Positions 1-8,375 of a DNA stretch of 64,000 nucleotides are shown here, piece after piece; positions within the stretch are counted from its first letter, which is position 1; every line of letters begins with the position of its first letter. A program made the position numbers and the translations under genes. Origin of the DNA: Streptomyces sp. CHD11 (GTDB taxonomy: Bacteria > Actinomycetota > Actinomycetes > Streptomycetales > Streptomycetaceae). The DNA lies in contig NZ_JABTTS010000011.1 in the NCBI RefSeq assembly GCF_018638295.1, positions 62,001 through 126,000 on the forward strand. The letters are read 5' to 3'. The notes under the pieces were generated by a model that saw only the letters and a list, made by a program, of their open reading frames with translations, made no database searches and was not told the origin of the DNA.

Positions 1-2
1 TC

Positions 3-368
3 CACACGGACCTGGACACGGGTGCCGCACAGGTCACCGTCGTCACCGGCTCCGCCGCGAAGGGCAGGGCGCTGGCCGCCCTGCTGCACAAGGAGATCCG
101 CTCCTGCGCCGACCGGATCGAGGGGTCGGATCCGGAGACCGAGGCCGAGGGACGCTACTACGGCAGGCTGCCGGTCGAGGAGGGGGCGACGGTGCACGGG
201 CTGCACACCGAGACCTCCTGGGGTGCCACGGACATCCACCTGCTGTCCGTGGGCCGGGACGGCAGGACCGTGACGGTCGTCGGCTGGGGGCAGATGGGCG
301 ACTTCGGGGACGCCCCGGTGGCCGCCTTCAAGAAGACGACGAAGAAGGCCGTGAACAAGCTCCACTGA
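3..368 (+). CDS. C-terminal part of an unidentified protein (cut by window edge)
   Basis: The open frame enters from the left edge and ends at a TGA after about 121 residues, so no start is visible. The readable part is soluble and alternates beta-like and charged stretches. It ends in a lysine-rich tail (KKTTKKAVNKLH). It contains two cysteines at most and no catalytic motif I recognise. The tail of a secreted or lipoprotein-type Streptomyces hypothetical would look like this, but the N-terminus that would show a signal peptide is outside the window. Codon use is typical for the genome. A gap of about 200 bases with nothing recognisable follows before the next gene. Function unknown. Confidence 0.6.
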   Translation, partial: HTDLDTGAAQVTVVTGSAAKGRALAALLHKEIRSCADRIEGSDPETEAEGRYYGRLPVEEGATVHGLHTETSWGATDIHLLSVGRDGRTVTVVGWGQMGDFGDAPVAAFKKTTKKAVNKLH

Positions 369-570
369 GTCCGCACGACCACCGCGAACACCGGGGTCGT
401 CCTCTCGCCACGGGGGTCGGGAGGACGGCCCCGGGACATGTGTGGCCACTGCACTTCGGCCAACAACCGGTTGCGGCGATGAGACATGACTGCCGGGTGG
501 GTGACCGGGCAATGATTCCCGTGAACGCGTAGCAGCAGGGGGAATCGACATCGGCACGCGGGCGGGGGTC

Positions 571-972
571 ATGAGAGGTCAGGCTTCGGCGGATCGGCTG
601 AGGCGCACACTGGGACGGGCGGACCTGAGAGCGGTACCCGAGTCCCGCAGGGCGGTGCGCGAGCTGCTCGCACACTGGGGGACACCGGAACGCTCCGCGG
701 TCGCGGAACTGCTCACCAGCGAGCTCGTCACCAACGCGCTGGTCCACACCGACGACGGGGCGGTGCTGACGGCCGTCGTCGGACCGGCGGGACTGCGGGT
801 GGAGGTACGGGACTTCGTGGCTCGCGTGCCGCGGCCGCGCGCACCGGGCGCGGCCGAGGGGACGAACGGGCGGGGGCTGGTGCTGGTCGAGTCGCTCGCC
901 GACGAGTGGGGCGTCAGAACGCACGACGTGGGCAAGTCCGTCTGGTTCCAGCTCGAGGCGGACGCCGCCTGA
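571..972 (+). CDS. ATP-binding protein, anti-sigma-factor/SpoIIAB-like histidine kinase fold
   Basis: A 133-residue protein with the HATPase_c_2 (GHKL) fold and nothing else. The N box is seen as SELVTNALVHT at about residues 50-60 and the G box as NGRGLVLVESLADEWGV at about 98-114. The central part is variable. Streptomyces carries dozens of such stand-alone RsbW/SpoIIAB-like proteins. Characterised members act as anti-sigma factors or as serine kinases of anti-sigma antagonists in the cytoplasm. No antagonist or sigma factor gene is adjacent, so its partner is unknown. The ATG follows a run of Gs only two bases away, so the ribosome site is poor and the true start could be slightly different. 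Confidence 0.8.
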   Translation: MRGQASADRLRRTLGRADLRAVPESRRAVRELLAHWGTPERSAVAELLTSELVTNALVHTDDGAVLTAVVGPAGLRVEVRDFVARVPRPRAPGAAEGTNGRGLVLVESLADEWGVRTHDVGKSVWFQLEADAA

Positions 973-1001
973 AGTCCGGTCGAGCGGCGCGGGGCGCGGC
1001 C

Positions 1002-1016
1002 GGTGCGGGCCGCACC
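1002..1016. terminator. Compact hairpin between convergent genes
   Basis: Seven-base arms GGTGCGG and CCGCACC flank a single G, between the end of the ATP-binding protein and the end of the convergent DUF2637 gene. It is GC-rich without a U tract, as usual for Streptomyces terminators, but the loop is too short for an ideal RNA hairpin. Confidence 0.3.
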
Positions 1017-1038
1017 CCCCGTCGGGCCACGTACGGCG

Positions 1039-2085
1039 TCAGCCGAACTGCTGCTCCAGATCCTTCAGTTTGCGCTCCAGGGAGTCCAGGCGGGGCAGGG
1101 CCTGGGTGTCGTCCTCGGCGGTGAGGTCGACCCGCAGCGGGTCAGCGCCGGTGCGTACCGGCTGCAGGGAGGGACGCGCGGGGACGGGCAGGGCCTCCTT
1201 CGGCGATATGGCAGGCTCCGCGGAAACCATGTCGGATTCGCGTTCCACGGTCGCCGTCTCCAGCTCACGTCCGCCGCCCCGGCCGCCGGTGAATGCGCGC
1301 TGGCCACGGCTGATCGCCTTCAGCCGGGCCCGTTCCATCCGCTGTTCGCCGCGCCGGCGCTGCTTCGCCTCGTCCTTGCGGATCTTGTCCTCGCGGACCT
1401 CCTCGACCGCCTCGTCGAGGCTGCGCACGTTCTCCAGCAGCATCAGCGACCAGGCGCCGTAGGTCTCCCGTGGCGCGCGCAGCCAGCGCACGATACGGAT
1501 CTGGGGGAGCGGACGCGGGACCAGGCCCTGTTCACGCAGGGCGGCCCGGCGGGTCTGCTTCAGCGCCCGGTCGAACAGGACCGCCGCCGACAGGGACATG
1601 CCCGCGAAGAAGTGCGGGGCGCCCGCGTGGCCGATGCCGCGAGGGGCGTGGACCCAGTTGAACCAGGCCGCGGCGAAGGCGAACGTCCATACGAGTATGC
1701 GTGAGCCGAGGGCCGCGTCACCGTGACTGGCCTCGCGCACGGCGAGGACCGAGCAGAACATCGCCGCGCCGTCCAGACCGAACGGGACGAGGTACTGCCA
1801 GCCGCCGGTCAGGCCCAGGTTCTGCTCGCCGAAGCCGACCAGCCCGTGGAAGGAGAGGGCCGCGGCCACCGCGGCACAGCAGAACAGAAGGACGTAGGAG
1901 ACGGTGCCGTAGAGGGCCTCCTTGCGCCGCCGGCGCTCCTCGCTGCGCTCCCACGAATCGTCCGCGCTCGTGTCCTTGACCGAGGAGCGCTTCCCGCGCG
2001 CCAGCACCGCCACCGCCGCCAGCATGCCGAGGAGCAGCACGGCGCCCGGAAGCAGCCAGTTCAGCGATATGTCGGTCAGTCTCAT
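1039..2085 (-). CDS. DUF2637 membrane protein
   Basis: A 348-residue protein. One membrane segment lies at the N-terminus (about residues 8-28). Three more lie between about 58 and 170 and form the DUF2637 core, with the aromatic and glycine-rich residues typical of that family. A long charged cytoplasmic tail follows, with a basic helical stretch at about 210-260 (EDKIRKDEAKQRRRGEQR) and a coiled-coil-like end (LDSLERKLKDLEQQFG). DUF2637 proteins are common in Streptomyces, including plasmid spread-type proteins, but their role is not established. The ATG is preceded by AAGGGA at seven bases, supporting this start. The gene stands alone and reads towards the ATP-binding protein gene. Confidence 0.8.
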   Translation of the reverse strand: MRLTDISLNWLLPGAVLLLGMLAAVAVLARGKRSSVKDTSADDSWERSEERRRRKEALYGTVSYVLLFCCAAVAAALSFHGLVGFGEQNLGLTGGWQYLVPFGLDGAAMFCSVLAVREASHGDAALGSRILVWTFAFAAAWFNWVHAPRGIGHAGAPHFFAGMSLSAAVLFDRALKQTRRAALREQGLVPRPLPQIRIVRWLRAPRETYGAWSLMLLENVRSLDEAVEEVREDKIRKDEAKQRRRGEQRMERARLKAISRGQRAFTGGRGGGRELETATVERESDMVSAEPAISPKEALPVPARPSLQPVRTGADPLRVDLTAEDDTQALPRLDSLERKLKDLEQQFG

Positions 2086-2388
2086 CTAGGGGTCCCTTGC
2101 ATTGGGATAGGGCGTAACGCCCGCCATAGTGACCCAACCCCGGGGGCCCTCAGGGGGTTTCGGGGCAAGAGGCCGCCAAGGATGTGCGAGGGGGGTGCCC
2201 AGGGCGACGTTCTGCTCGAACTGCCGTATGAGGAGCGGGAGTTGGGTTCGAATAACAGTACCCGTGCGGGTGGTTCCACGGATAGTTCCCGCGACAGGTG
2301 AGGGAATTGTGAATCACCTGTGACCTCTGGTGGGCGTCGGACGTCGGATCCTATGGCCCCGGCAGGGTGTGCGTTGTTCGACGCGACG
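2086..2388. other. Intergenic region upstream of the DUF2637 gene
   Basis: About 300 bases without a credible gene. It must hold the DUF2637 promoter (read leftwards) and the 3' end of the FhuF-like transcript. A relatively AT-rich patch lies around 2240-2320, and a GGGTAC reading leftwards resembles the -10 part of Streptomyces SigB-type promoters. I could not pair it convincingly with a -35 element. Confidence 0.4.
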
Positions 2389-3261
2389 TCAACCGGCCTG
2401 TGCCACCAGGGTGGTGGAGCGTTCCGCGGCCCGGTCCCTGGCGCAGGTACGGGGACAGGTGGCACAGATGTCCGCGGGGCGCAGCGTGTAGAACATGCAG
2501 CAGCTCACCCGGTCCCGGGTGGCGCTCCCCGGCTCGCCGCCGGGTCCCGCGGGGCGGCGGAAGGCGGCCGCGCCCACGTACGGTGTCGTCGCGCCCGGCA
2601 GCAGCCGCTCCAGCTCGCTCAGTCCCCGCTCCTCCTCGCCGAGCAACTGCGCGATGTACCGCAGGCTCTCGACGATCTCGTCGGTCGCCATGCCCCACAG
2701 GGCGCGGCCGCGCCGCCGCATCCGGGGGCCGAACGCGGCCAGGACGGGCTCGAGGTGCTGGGCGACCGCCGCGCGCACCTCCGCCCGCAGCGCCTCCTCG
2801 TCGGGCACCACCCGGGCGCCGGGCAGTGCGGCGGCGGGGTCGCCGGGCAGGCAGGCGAAGCCGTCCGGCCGCACCGCCATACGGCCGACGGCGAGACCGG
2901 CGGCGGTCCGGTCGAACGAGACGTGCGTCACGGGATAGCGCGGCACCCGGCGGTGCAGGAACCAGGGCACGGTGATCAGCAGGCAGGCGGGCCAGGCGTA
3001 GCGGTGCAGGCCGAAACTGGCGATCACGTCCGGGCGGGCCTGCTGGCCGTAGTCCCGCAGTACTTGGGCGTCGTCCCAGGTCAGGAACGAGTCCAGGGCG
3101 GAACCGCCCTCGGCGAGCTCCGTCGCGGCGACCCAGCCGCCGCCCCGGGGCAGCTCCTCGCCGGCGCGGAGCTCGGTGACGGCCAGTGCGGGGAAGGCCT
3201 CCGCCAGGCGGGCGTACGCGTCCGCGACGGCCGAACCGGGCACAGGCATGGGACCACCCAT
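2389..3261 (-). CDS. FhuF-like (2Fe-2S) protein, ferric-siderophore reductase family
   Basis: About 290 residues. The C-terminus carries the FhuF-type cluster-binding pattern of two adjacent cysteines, ten residues, cysteine, two residues, cysteine (CCMFYTLRPADICATC, about 20 residues before the end region). The rest looks like the IucA/IucC-C-terminal/FhuF fold with conserved tryptophans and histidines. Family members reduce iron in imported ferric siderophores in the cytoplasm, releasing Fe(II). The frame stays open further upstream, but an earlier GTG would lie inside the iron box. I therefore chose the ATG at 3261; a second ATG is 12 bases downstream. The upstream iron box implies repression by a DmdR/IdeR-type regulator. 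No siderophore uptake genes are adjacent. The nearest siderophore genes are the two NIS synthetases at 55-58 kb. Confidence 0.85.
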   Translation of the reverse strand: MGGPMPVPGSAVADAYARLAEAFPALAVTELRAGEELPRGGGWVAATELAEGGSALDSFLTWDDAQVLRDYGQQARPDVIASFGLHRYAWPACLLITVPWFLHRRVPRYPVTHVSFDRTAAGLAVGRMAVRPDGFACLPGDPAAALPGARVVPDEEALRAEVRAAVAQHLEPVLAAFGPRMRRRGRALWGMATDEIVESLRYIAQLLGEEERGLSELERLLPGATTPYVGAAAFRRPAGPGGEPGSATRDRVSCCMFYTLRPADICATCPRTCARDRAAERSTTLVAQAG

Positions 3262-3285
3262 TCGTGTCTCGAGGGACCGAGAAAT

Positions 3286-3304
3286 AAAGGTAAGCCTCAC
3301 CTTA
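3286..3304 (-). promoter_or_regulatory. Iron box (DmdR1/IdeR-type operator)
   Basis: Read leftwards the site is TAAGGTGAGGCTTACCTTT. It matches 14 of 19 positions of the actinobacterial iron-box consensus TTAGGTTAGGCTAACCTAA, including the AGGT and ACCT cores. It lies about 25 bases before the chosen start of the FhuF-like gene, where a bound Fe(II)-repressor would cover the promoter. Match seen in sequence; regulator inferred from the family. Confidence 0.8.
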
Positions 3305-3415
3305 CCGAAGATCTCTGAGATGTGAACTGGTGTCCAGTGCGCCTATGGTGCTTGACGCGGGGGTGACAAGCCTCCGTAATGACCGCAAGTACCGACACGT
3401 CCGCGGGAGGACCTT

Positions 3416-4354
3416 GTGAAGCAGGGCACGCAGGGCTCCGTGGGGGCGGAGCCGGGGGCAGCCGCGGGGCCGGCCGCCGGGGCCGCCGTTCAGTCTGCCG
3501 CCGGGGCTGTCGCCGGGCCGGCCGCCGGATCGGCTCGCGCGGCGGGCGGTCCGGGGCGGTACCGGGTGCCCGCCCAGCCCGCGTCGCGGGAGACGGACCG
3601 GCAGCGGGCCGGAGACGGGGCGAGGGCCGGAGCCGGTGTGCGGGCCGGTGAGCGCGGTGGCGTCGAGGGGGGCCCCGTACGCGGGGAGCACACGCACAGC
3701 GAGCCGGCTCTTCCCCGGCCACGGACCGTCGTCCACCGCTCCTCCGTGCGCGGACAGATCCTCGCCGCACTGCGCACCGCGCTGGTGACGGGCGACCTGC
3801 GCCCCGGTGAGGTGTACTCCGCGCCGGTGCTCGCCGAGCGGTTCGGGGTCTCCGCGACGCCGGTCCGGGAGGCCATGCAGCAGCTCGCCCTGGAGGGCGC
3901 GGTCGAGGTCGTGCCCAACCGCGGGTTCCGCGTGGTCGAGCGGGGGACGCGGGAACTGGCCGAACTCGCGGAAGTGCGGGCGCTGATCGAGGTGCCGGTG
4001 GTGCTGCGGCTGGCGCGGACCGTGCCGGCCGAGCGGTGGGCCGGGCTGCGGCCGCTGGCGGAGGCCGCCGTGCGCGCGGCGTCCTCCGGGTGCCGGGCGA
4101 CGTACGCGGAGGCCGATCGGGCGTTTCACCGTGCGGTGCTCGGGCTGGCCGGGAACGAACAGCTGGTGCGGATCGCGGAGGATCTGCACCGGCGGGCTCA
4201 GTGGCCGCTCGGCGGGGGTGCGTCCGGGGCTCGGGGGCGGGCGGAGCTGGTCGCGGACGCGCATGAGCACACGGTGCTCCTGGACGCGTTGATCGCGGGC
4301 GACGTCGAGGCGGTGCGGGTGCTGGTGGGGGAGCACTTCGGCGGGGGTGTCTGA
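3416..4354 (+). CDS. GntR-family transcriptional regulator, FCD (FadR) subfamily
   Basis: A 312-residue protein. Residues 1 to about 105 are a low-complexity Ala/Gly/Pro/Arg extension not found in most relatives. A winged helix follows at about 110-175 (RGQILAALRTALVTGDLRPG, then LAERFGVSATPVREAMQQL, the recognition helix). An all-helical FCD ligand domain occupies about 185-305, with acidic and histidine residues (RAFHRAVLGLAGNEQL, HEHTVLLDALIAGD) of the kind that bind a metal or a carboxylate. The GTG start is supported by GGGAGGA six bases upstream. FCD regulators usually repress catabolic genes and are released by an organic acid. The target here is unknown because neighbours are unrelated. 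The gene is divergent from the FhuF-like gene. Confidence 0.88.
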   Translation: MKQGTQGSVGAEPGAAAGPAAGAAVQSAAGAVAGPAAGSARAAGGPGRYRVPAQPASRETDRQRAGDGARAGAGVRAGERGGVEGGPVRGEHTHSEPALPRPRTVVHRSSVRGQILAALRTALVTGDLRPGEVYSAPVLAERFGVSATPVREAMQQLALEGAVEVVPNRGFRVVERGTRELAELAEVRALIEVPVVLRLARTVPAERWAGLRPLAEAAVRAASSGCRATYAEADRAFHRAVLGLAGNEQLVRIAEDLHRRAQWPLGGGASGARGRAELVADAHEHTVLLDALIAGDVEAVRVLVGEHFGGGV

Positions 4355-4421
4355 GCGGGGCGGCTGCGGTCGCTCGGGGTGTGGTGGATGTGATGCGCCC
4401 CCGTCGCCCCTTCCCTTCCCG

Positions 4422-4490
4422 TCCCCGGGGCTGCGCCCCGGACCCCCTTCGGCCTGAACGGCCTCGTCCTCAAACGCCGGACGGGCTGCA
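4422..4490. repeat. Dispersed Streptomyces intergenic repeat with hairpin
   Basis: A perfect hairpin CCGGGGC-TGC-GCCCCGG (4425-4441) is followed by a segment reading GGCCTCGTCCTCAAACGCCG. From memory this combination recurs in intergenic regions of many Streptomyces genomes. It lies between the convergent GntR gene and the helical-repeat gene, so it probably also works as a terminator. Confidence 0.6.
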
Positions 4491-4524
4491 GGGAAGGGCT
4501 GGGAAGGGCCGGCGGGGGGCGGGG

Positions 4525-5307
4525 TCAGGCTGTTGCCGCGTCCGGGGCCGGTGGGGAGAGTTGGCCGGCGAGCCAGGTGGGAACGCCGCCCAGCAGCCGG
4601 AAGAGGCGGTGGGCCTCCTCGCGCAGGCGGGAGGCCTCCGGTTCGGCCTCGGTGGCGGCGAGGGAGACCAGCGCCGGAGCGGTGCCGACGAGAAAGCCCA
4701 GTTCCTCGCGGATCCGGAGGGACTCGGCGAAGCCGTGCCGGGCCTCCGCCAACTCGCCGTCGCGCAGGGCGAGTCCGGCCAGATGACGCCAGGTGCCGGA
4801 CAGCAGCAGCGGGTCGGCGTGCGCGGTGGCACCCGCGTGGGCGCGCCGGTAGGCGGCCCGCGCCGCCTGCGGGGACCGGGTGAGGTTCTCCGCGATCAGC
4901 CCGCGCCGGAAGTCCAGCAGCGGCCGCCCCGCCGCCCCCGGAGCGATCAGCGCCGCCGCCCGTCCGAACGCGGCCCGCGCCTCGTCCGCCCGGTCGCGGA
5001 CCCGGAACAGCGTGGCCGCGTAGGCCAAGTACCCGCGTTCACAAGCGGCCGCGCCCCGCTCGTCGTCACTGTGCGCCAGGGCCTCGGCCGTCCGCAGCGC
5101 GTCCTCGGCCTCCTCCCACCCCGTCTCCGTGTAGAGACACCGCTCCACCAGCAGCGACGCCCGCTGCAGGGCCGTGTCCGCGGTGGCGGGTGTGAGCAGT
5201 GCGGCCGCGTCGGCCCAGCAGGCACGTGAGCGCAACCGCCACACCGCCGTCTGGAGCGGATCGCCATCGGCGGTCGTTCCGTCACCGGACATGGCGGTAT
5301 GCGCCAC
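4525..5307 (-). CDS. TPR-like helical-repeat protein of unknown function
   Basis: About 260 residues, alanine- and arginine-rich, built of paired amphipathic helices (for example DEARAAFGRAAALIAPG and ELAEARHGFAESLRIREELG) with the spacing of tetratricopeptide repeats. There is no signal peptide, membrane segment or catalytic motif. Such proteins are usually scaffolds, or the sensor part of regulators such as AfsR-like or LAL proteins. Here no DNA-binding or ATPase domain is attached. I chose the GTG at 5307 because GGGAGGG lies five bases upstream; an ATG 15 bases downstream has no ribosome site. The gene is alone between the GntR gene (convergent) and the PucR gene (same strand). Confidence 0.65.
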   Translation of the reverse strand: MAHTAMSGDGTTADGDPLQTAVWRLRSRACWADAAALLTPATADTALQRASLLVERCLYTETGWEEAEDALRTAEALAHSDDERGAAACERGYLAYAATLFRVRDRADEARAAFGRAAALIAPGAAGRPLLDFRRGLIAENLTRSPQAARAAYRRAHAGATAHADPLLLSGTWRHLAGLALRDGELAEARHGFAESLRIREELGFLVGTAPALVSLAATEAEPEASRLREEAHRLFRLLGGVPTWLAGQLSPPAPDAATA

Positions 5308-5452
5308 GTTGCCCTCCCCGAGCACGCCATTGAGCTGTTGAGTGGTGGCCGCATCTCAGCACGAACCACAGGGCCCGGCCAAGAGGGTGGGTGAAGGATT
5401 TCACAAAGTCATGCGTCGCGGACCCGAACGGGCCGGACGGGTTCCCGTCGGC

Positions 5453-7141
5453 TCAACTCATGCGCAGCGCGAGGAAGAAGTCCAGCTTGTCCTCCAGGCG
5501 CGACAGGTCACGGCCCGTCAGCTGCTCGATGCGCCCGACGCGGTAGCGCAGCGTGTTGACATGCAGATGGAGCCGGGAGGCGCAGCGGGTCCAGGAGCCG
5601 TCGCAGTCCAGGAACGCCGCCAGGGTGGAGATCAGCTCGGCACGGTGCCTGCGGTCGTACTCCCGCAGGGGGTCCAGCAGGCGGGCGGTGAAGGCACGCC
5701 GTACGTCGTCGGGGACGAAGGGGAGCAGCAGGACGTGCGAGGCGAGTTCCTGATGGCCGGCCGCGCAGACCCGCCCCGGGCGTGCCGCGGCCACGCGCCG
5801 GGCGTGCCGGGCCTCCTCCAGCGCGCCGCGCAGCCCGTCGGCGGAGTGCACGGCGGCGGAGACGCCGAGGGTGAGCCGGCCGTCTCCGTCGAGGCCCGCG
5901 GTGAGCGGATCGCGTACGGCCTCCAGCAGGGCCTCGGCGAGCACTCCCCCGGAAGAGTGGCCGTCCTCTCCGGACACGGCGGGCAGCGGTACCAGCGCGA
6001 TCGCCTCGTCGCCGGTGTACGCCACCGCGACGCGGTCGGCCTGCCCGGAGCCGGTCGACGCCGGGTCGACCAGGATCTCCTCCAGCAGCGTCCGCGCCAC
6101 CGGACCACCCCCGGCCTCCCCGCCGTCCCACTCGACCCGGGCCACCACCACCTGCCAGTGCGGGGCGGTCCCGAGTCCGGGCAGCAGCACCGGCGCGGCC
6201 ACCCGCAGCCGCGCGGCGATCTCGGCGGGCGCGGCGCCCGTCCGGACCAGCTCCAGCACCTCCTGCGCGAGCCGGCGCCGGACGGTGCGCGCAGCGTCCC
6301 GGCGGTCCCGCTCGACGGCGATCAGCTGGGTGACGCCCTGCAGCAGGTCCAGCCGCTCCTCGGCCCAGTCCCCGGCATCCGCCTCCACGGCCAGCAGCCA
6401 GTCGGACAGCGCGCCCTCGCGCGCATCCCCCGCACCCGGCGCGGTGCGTCCGCTGCCGTCCACCGGGAAGAGGCTGTACGTCGTCCGGTCCAGTGTCACC
6501 CGGTGCGGTCCGGGCCGGCCGGTGCGGGCGGCCGCCAGCCGCTCCGCCGCGAGCCGCGCGCACACCGCGGCCGGCAGGGTCCGCTCCGCCTGCGCCGACC
6601 CGGCCACCTTCGGCCCCGCGATCAGCCGGCCGGTGGGCGACAGCACCCAGGCCCGCAGGTCCAGGTCGGAGCCGAGCAGGTCGAGGACGACATCCGGACC
6701 GCCGCCCGCCGGGCCCGACGTCATCATCCGCCGGTGCCGGTCCACGACGGCCGCGAGGTCCCCGGCACGCTCGCCGGAGACCTGCCGTACGACATGCTCG
6801 GTGATGGTCGCGAAGGCCACCGACTCGTGCACCGCGAACAGCGGCAGCCGGTGCCGCGCGCAGGCCGCGACCAGGTCGTCCGGTACCTCGCCGAGCTCCG
6901 CCCGGCCGGCCGCCAGCGCGGCCACCCCGGCCTGCGCCAGCAGCCGTACGAACGGCTCGGAATCGGCGGCGTCCCGGCGCCAGGCCAGGCCCGTGAGCAC
7001 CAGTTCCCCGCCCGAGAGGTAGCGGCTGGGGTCCCTCAGGTCGGTGGTCATCACCCCACGCACACCGCGGTCCAGCTCGTCCTCGCCGCCGAGCAGCTCC
7101 AGGCCCAGCGCGTCGGTCTCCAGCAGTGCGCGCAGCCGCAT
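5453..7141 (-). CDS. pucR: PucR-family transcriptional regulator of purine catabolism
   Basis: A 562-residue protein. The N-terminal PucR-type domain covers about residues 1-130 (MRLRALLETDALGLELLGG opening, YLSGGELVLTGLAW). A GGDEF-like central region lies at about 290-440. The C-terminal PucR helix-turn-helix (HTH_30) lies at about 500-555, with the hallmark HVNTLRYRVGRIEQLTGRDL. In Bacillus PucR controls purine-degradation genes in response to ureides. The gene is divergent from the xanthine dehydrogenase operon across 343 bases, which strongly suggests it controls that operon. The ATG is preceded by a weak G-rich site. The substrate sensed is not visible from sequence. Confidence is high for the family and moderate for the role. 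Confidence 0.88.
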   Translation of the reverse strand: MRLRALLETDALGLELLGGEDELDRGVRGVMTTDLRDPSRYLSGGELVLTGLAWRRDAADSEPFVRLLAQAGVAALAAGRAELGEVPDDLVAACARHRLPLFAVHESVAFATITEHVVRQVSGERAGDLAAVVDRHRRMMTSGPAGGGPDVVLDLLGSDLDLRAWVLSPTGRLIAGPKVAGSAQAERTLPAAVCARLAAERLAAARTGRPGPHRVTLDRTTYSLFPVDGSGRTAPGAGDAREGALSDWLLAVEADAGDWAEERLDLLQGVTQLIAVERDRRDAARTVRRRLAQEVLELVRTGAAPAEIAARLRVAAPVLLPGLGTAPHWQVVVARVEWDGGEAGGGPVARTLLEEILVDPASTGSGQADRVAVAYTGDEAIALVPLPAVSGEDGHSSGGVLAEALLEAVRDPLTAGLDGDGRLTLGVSAAVHSADGLRGALEEARHARRVAAARPGRVCAAGHQELASHVLLLPFVPDDVRRAFTARLLDPLREYDRRHRAELISTLAAFLDCDGSWTRCASRLHLHVNTLRYRVGRIEQLTGRDLSRLEDKLDFFLALRMS

Positions 7142-7484
7142 TCTCGTCGCCGCCGTTTCTGTCTCGATATCGGGGACGGACCGTGCCCGGACCGTCCGGT
7201 GAGCGCCCGTCGGGTGGCTGATCAGCGGTGTCGGCCGATTCCCGGACCGTGTCCACCGTTCCCGGAGGAAGGTGGGGAGGACACAGACGGCCTCCGTTCA
7301 TACGAATCTACAAGATGCCTTTGCTGGCCAGCCAACTCCTTCATGGCTTCCGTGACTGACCCATGCGGAGCACGCGGCGGTGTACTGGGTCCACTGCGTG
7401 TGAACACCCCATGGAAGAGCCGGGCCCGCCGCACACGGATTGGCTTGATCTGTACGCCCCACGAGACGAAGAAGAGAGCCGGTC
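7142..7484. other. Divergent control region between pucR and the xanthine dehydrogenase operon
   Basis: 343 bases with no gene. Reading leftwards for pucR, a possible -35 TTGGCT (7335-7330) and -10 TAGATT (7310-7305) are separated by 19 bases, longer than usual. No clear rightward promoter was found. The xdh start has only a GAGAG-type ribosome site about seven bases upstream. The palindrome listed next is the best operator candidate. Confidence 0.45.
7321..7335. promoter_or_regulatory. Candidate operator GCTGGCCAGC in the pucR-xdh intergenic region
   Basis: A perfect ten-base palindrome GCTGGCCAGC (7323-7332) is flanked by TT and CAA. It overlaps the possible -35 element of pucR, a position suited to autoregulation or joint control of both divergent units. 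The palindrome is seen directly; assignment to PucR is inference. Confidence 0.35.
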
Positions 7485-8375
7485 ATGGACTTCCTTCGCC
7501 CCGCCAGCTGGGAGGAGGCGCTCGCCGCGAAGGCCGAGCACCCCGCCGCTGTGCCGATTGCGGGTGGCACCGACGTGATGGTCGAGATCAACTTCGATCA
7601 CCGCCGGCCCGAACAGCTCATGGACCTGAACCGCATCGGCGACCTCGGGGAGTGGGAGGTCGGGGACGACAGCGTACGGCTCGGCGCCTCCGTCCCGTAC
7701 GCGAAGATCATGGAGTATCTGCGCGCCGAGCTGCCGGGCCTCGCCCTCGCCTCCCACACGGTCGCCTCCCCGCAGATCCGCAACCGCGGCGGCGTCGGCG
7801 GCAACCTCGGCACCGCCTCCCCGGCCGGTGACGCCCACCCGGCCCTGCTCGCCGCCGGCGCCGAGGTCGAGGCCGAGTCGGTGCGCGGATCGCGCCGCAT
7901 CCCGATCGACGCGTTCTACACCGGCGTGAAACGCAACGCGCTGGCGCCCGACGAGCTGATCCGCGCCGTCCATATCAAGAAGGCCGGCGGCCCGCAGCAG
8001 TTCTCCAAGGTCGGGACCCGCAACGCCATGGTCATCGCCGTGTGCGCCTTCGGGATCGCGCTCCACCCGGAGACGAGGACGGTGCGTACCGGGATCGGCT
8101 CGGCCGCCCCGACGCCCGTGCGCGCGCAGGCCGCCGAGGAGTTCCTGAACGCGGCCCTGGAGGAGGGCGGCTCCTGGGACAACGGGAAGAGCGTCTCCCC
8201 CTCGGTCGCCAAGCGGTTCGCGGACCTGTGCGCCGCCGCCTGCAACCCCATCGACGACGTCCGGGGCACCGCGGGCTACCGCCGCCACGCGGTCGGCGTC
8301 ATGGCGCGCCGCACCCTGACCTGGACCTGGGAGTCGTACCGCGGCGCCCGCCGCATCCCCGAGGGAGCCGCGTAA
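7485..8375 (+). CDS. xdhB: Xanthine dehydrogenase, FAD-binding subunit
   Basis: A 296-residue subunit of the heterotrimeric molybdenum hydroxylase. It opens with the family signature MDFLRPASWEEALA. The FAD-binding motif AGGTDVMVEI lies at about residues 27-36. The conserved NRGGVGGNLGTASPAGDAHPALLA, quoted in two parts as IRNRGGVGGNLGT and SPAGDAHPALLA, lies at about 103-127 and contacts the FAD pyrophosphate. It passes electrons from the 2Fe-2S centres to the final acceptor. It is the first gene of the operon and overlaps the next by one base (TAATG), so translation is coupled. The length is normal for the family. The absence of any fused domain distinguishes it from eukaryotic single-chain enzymes. 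Symbols for the three subunits vary between species. Confidence 0.93.
   Translation: MDFLRPASWEEALAAKAEHPAAVPIAGGTDVMVEINFDHRRPEQLMDLNRIGDLGEWEVGDDSVRLGASVPYAKIMEYLRAELPGLALASHTVASPQIRNRGGVGGNLGTASPAGDAHPALLAAGAEVEAESVRGSRRIPIDAFYTGVKRNALAPDELIRAVHIKKAGGPQQFSKVGTRNAMVIAVCAFGIALHPETRTVRTGIGSAAPTPVRAQAAEEFLNAALEEGGSWDNGKSVSPSVAKRFADLCAAACNPIDDVRGTAGYRRHAVGVMARRTLTWTWESYRGARRIPEGAA

Noticed and set aside
2240..2256. GGGTTCGAAT resembling a tRNA T-loop
   Set aside because: Flanking bases do not form a T-stem and no other arms exist.
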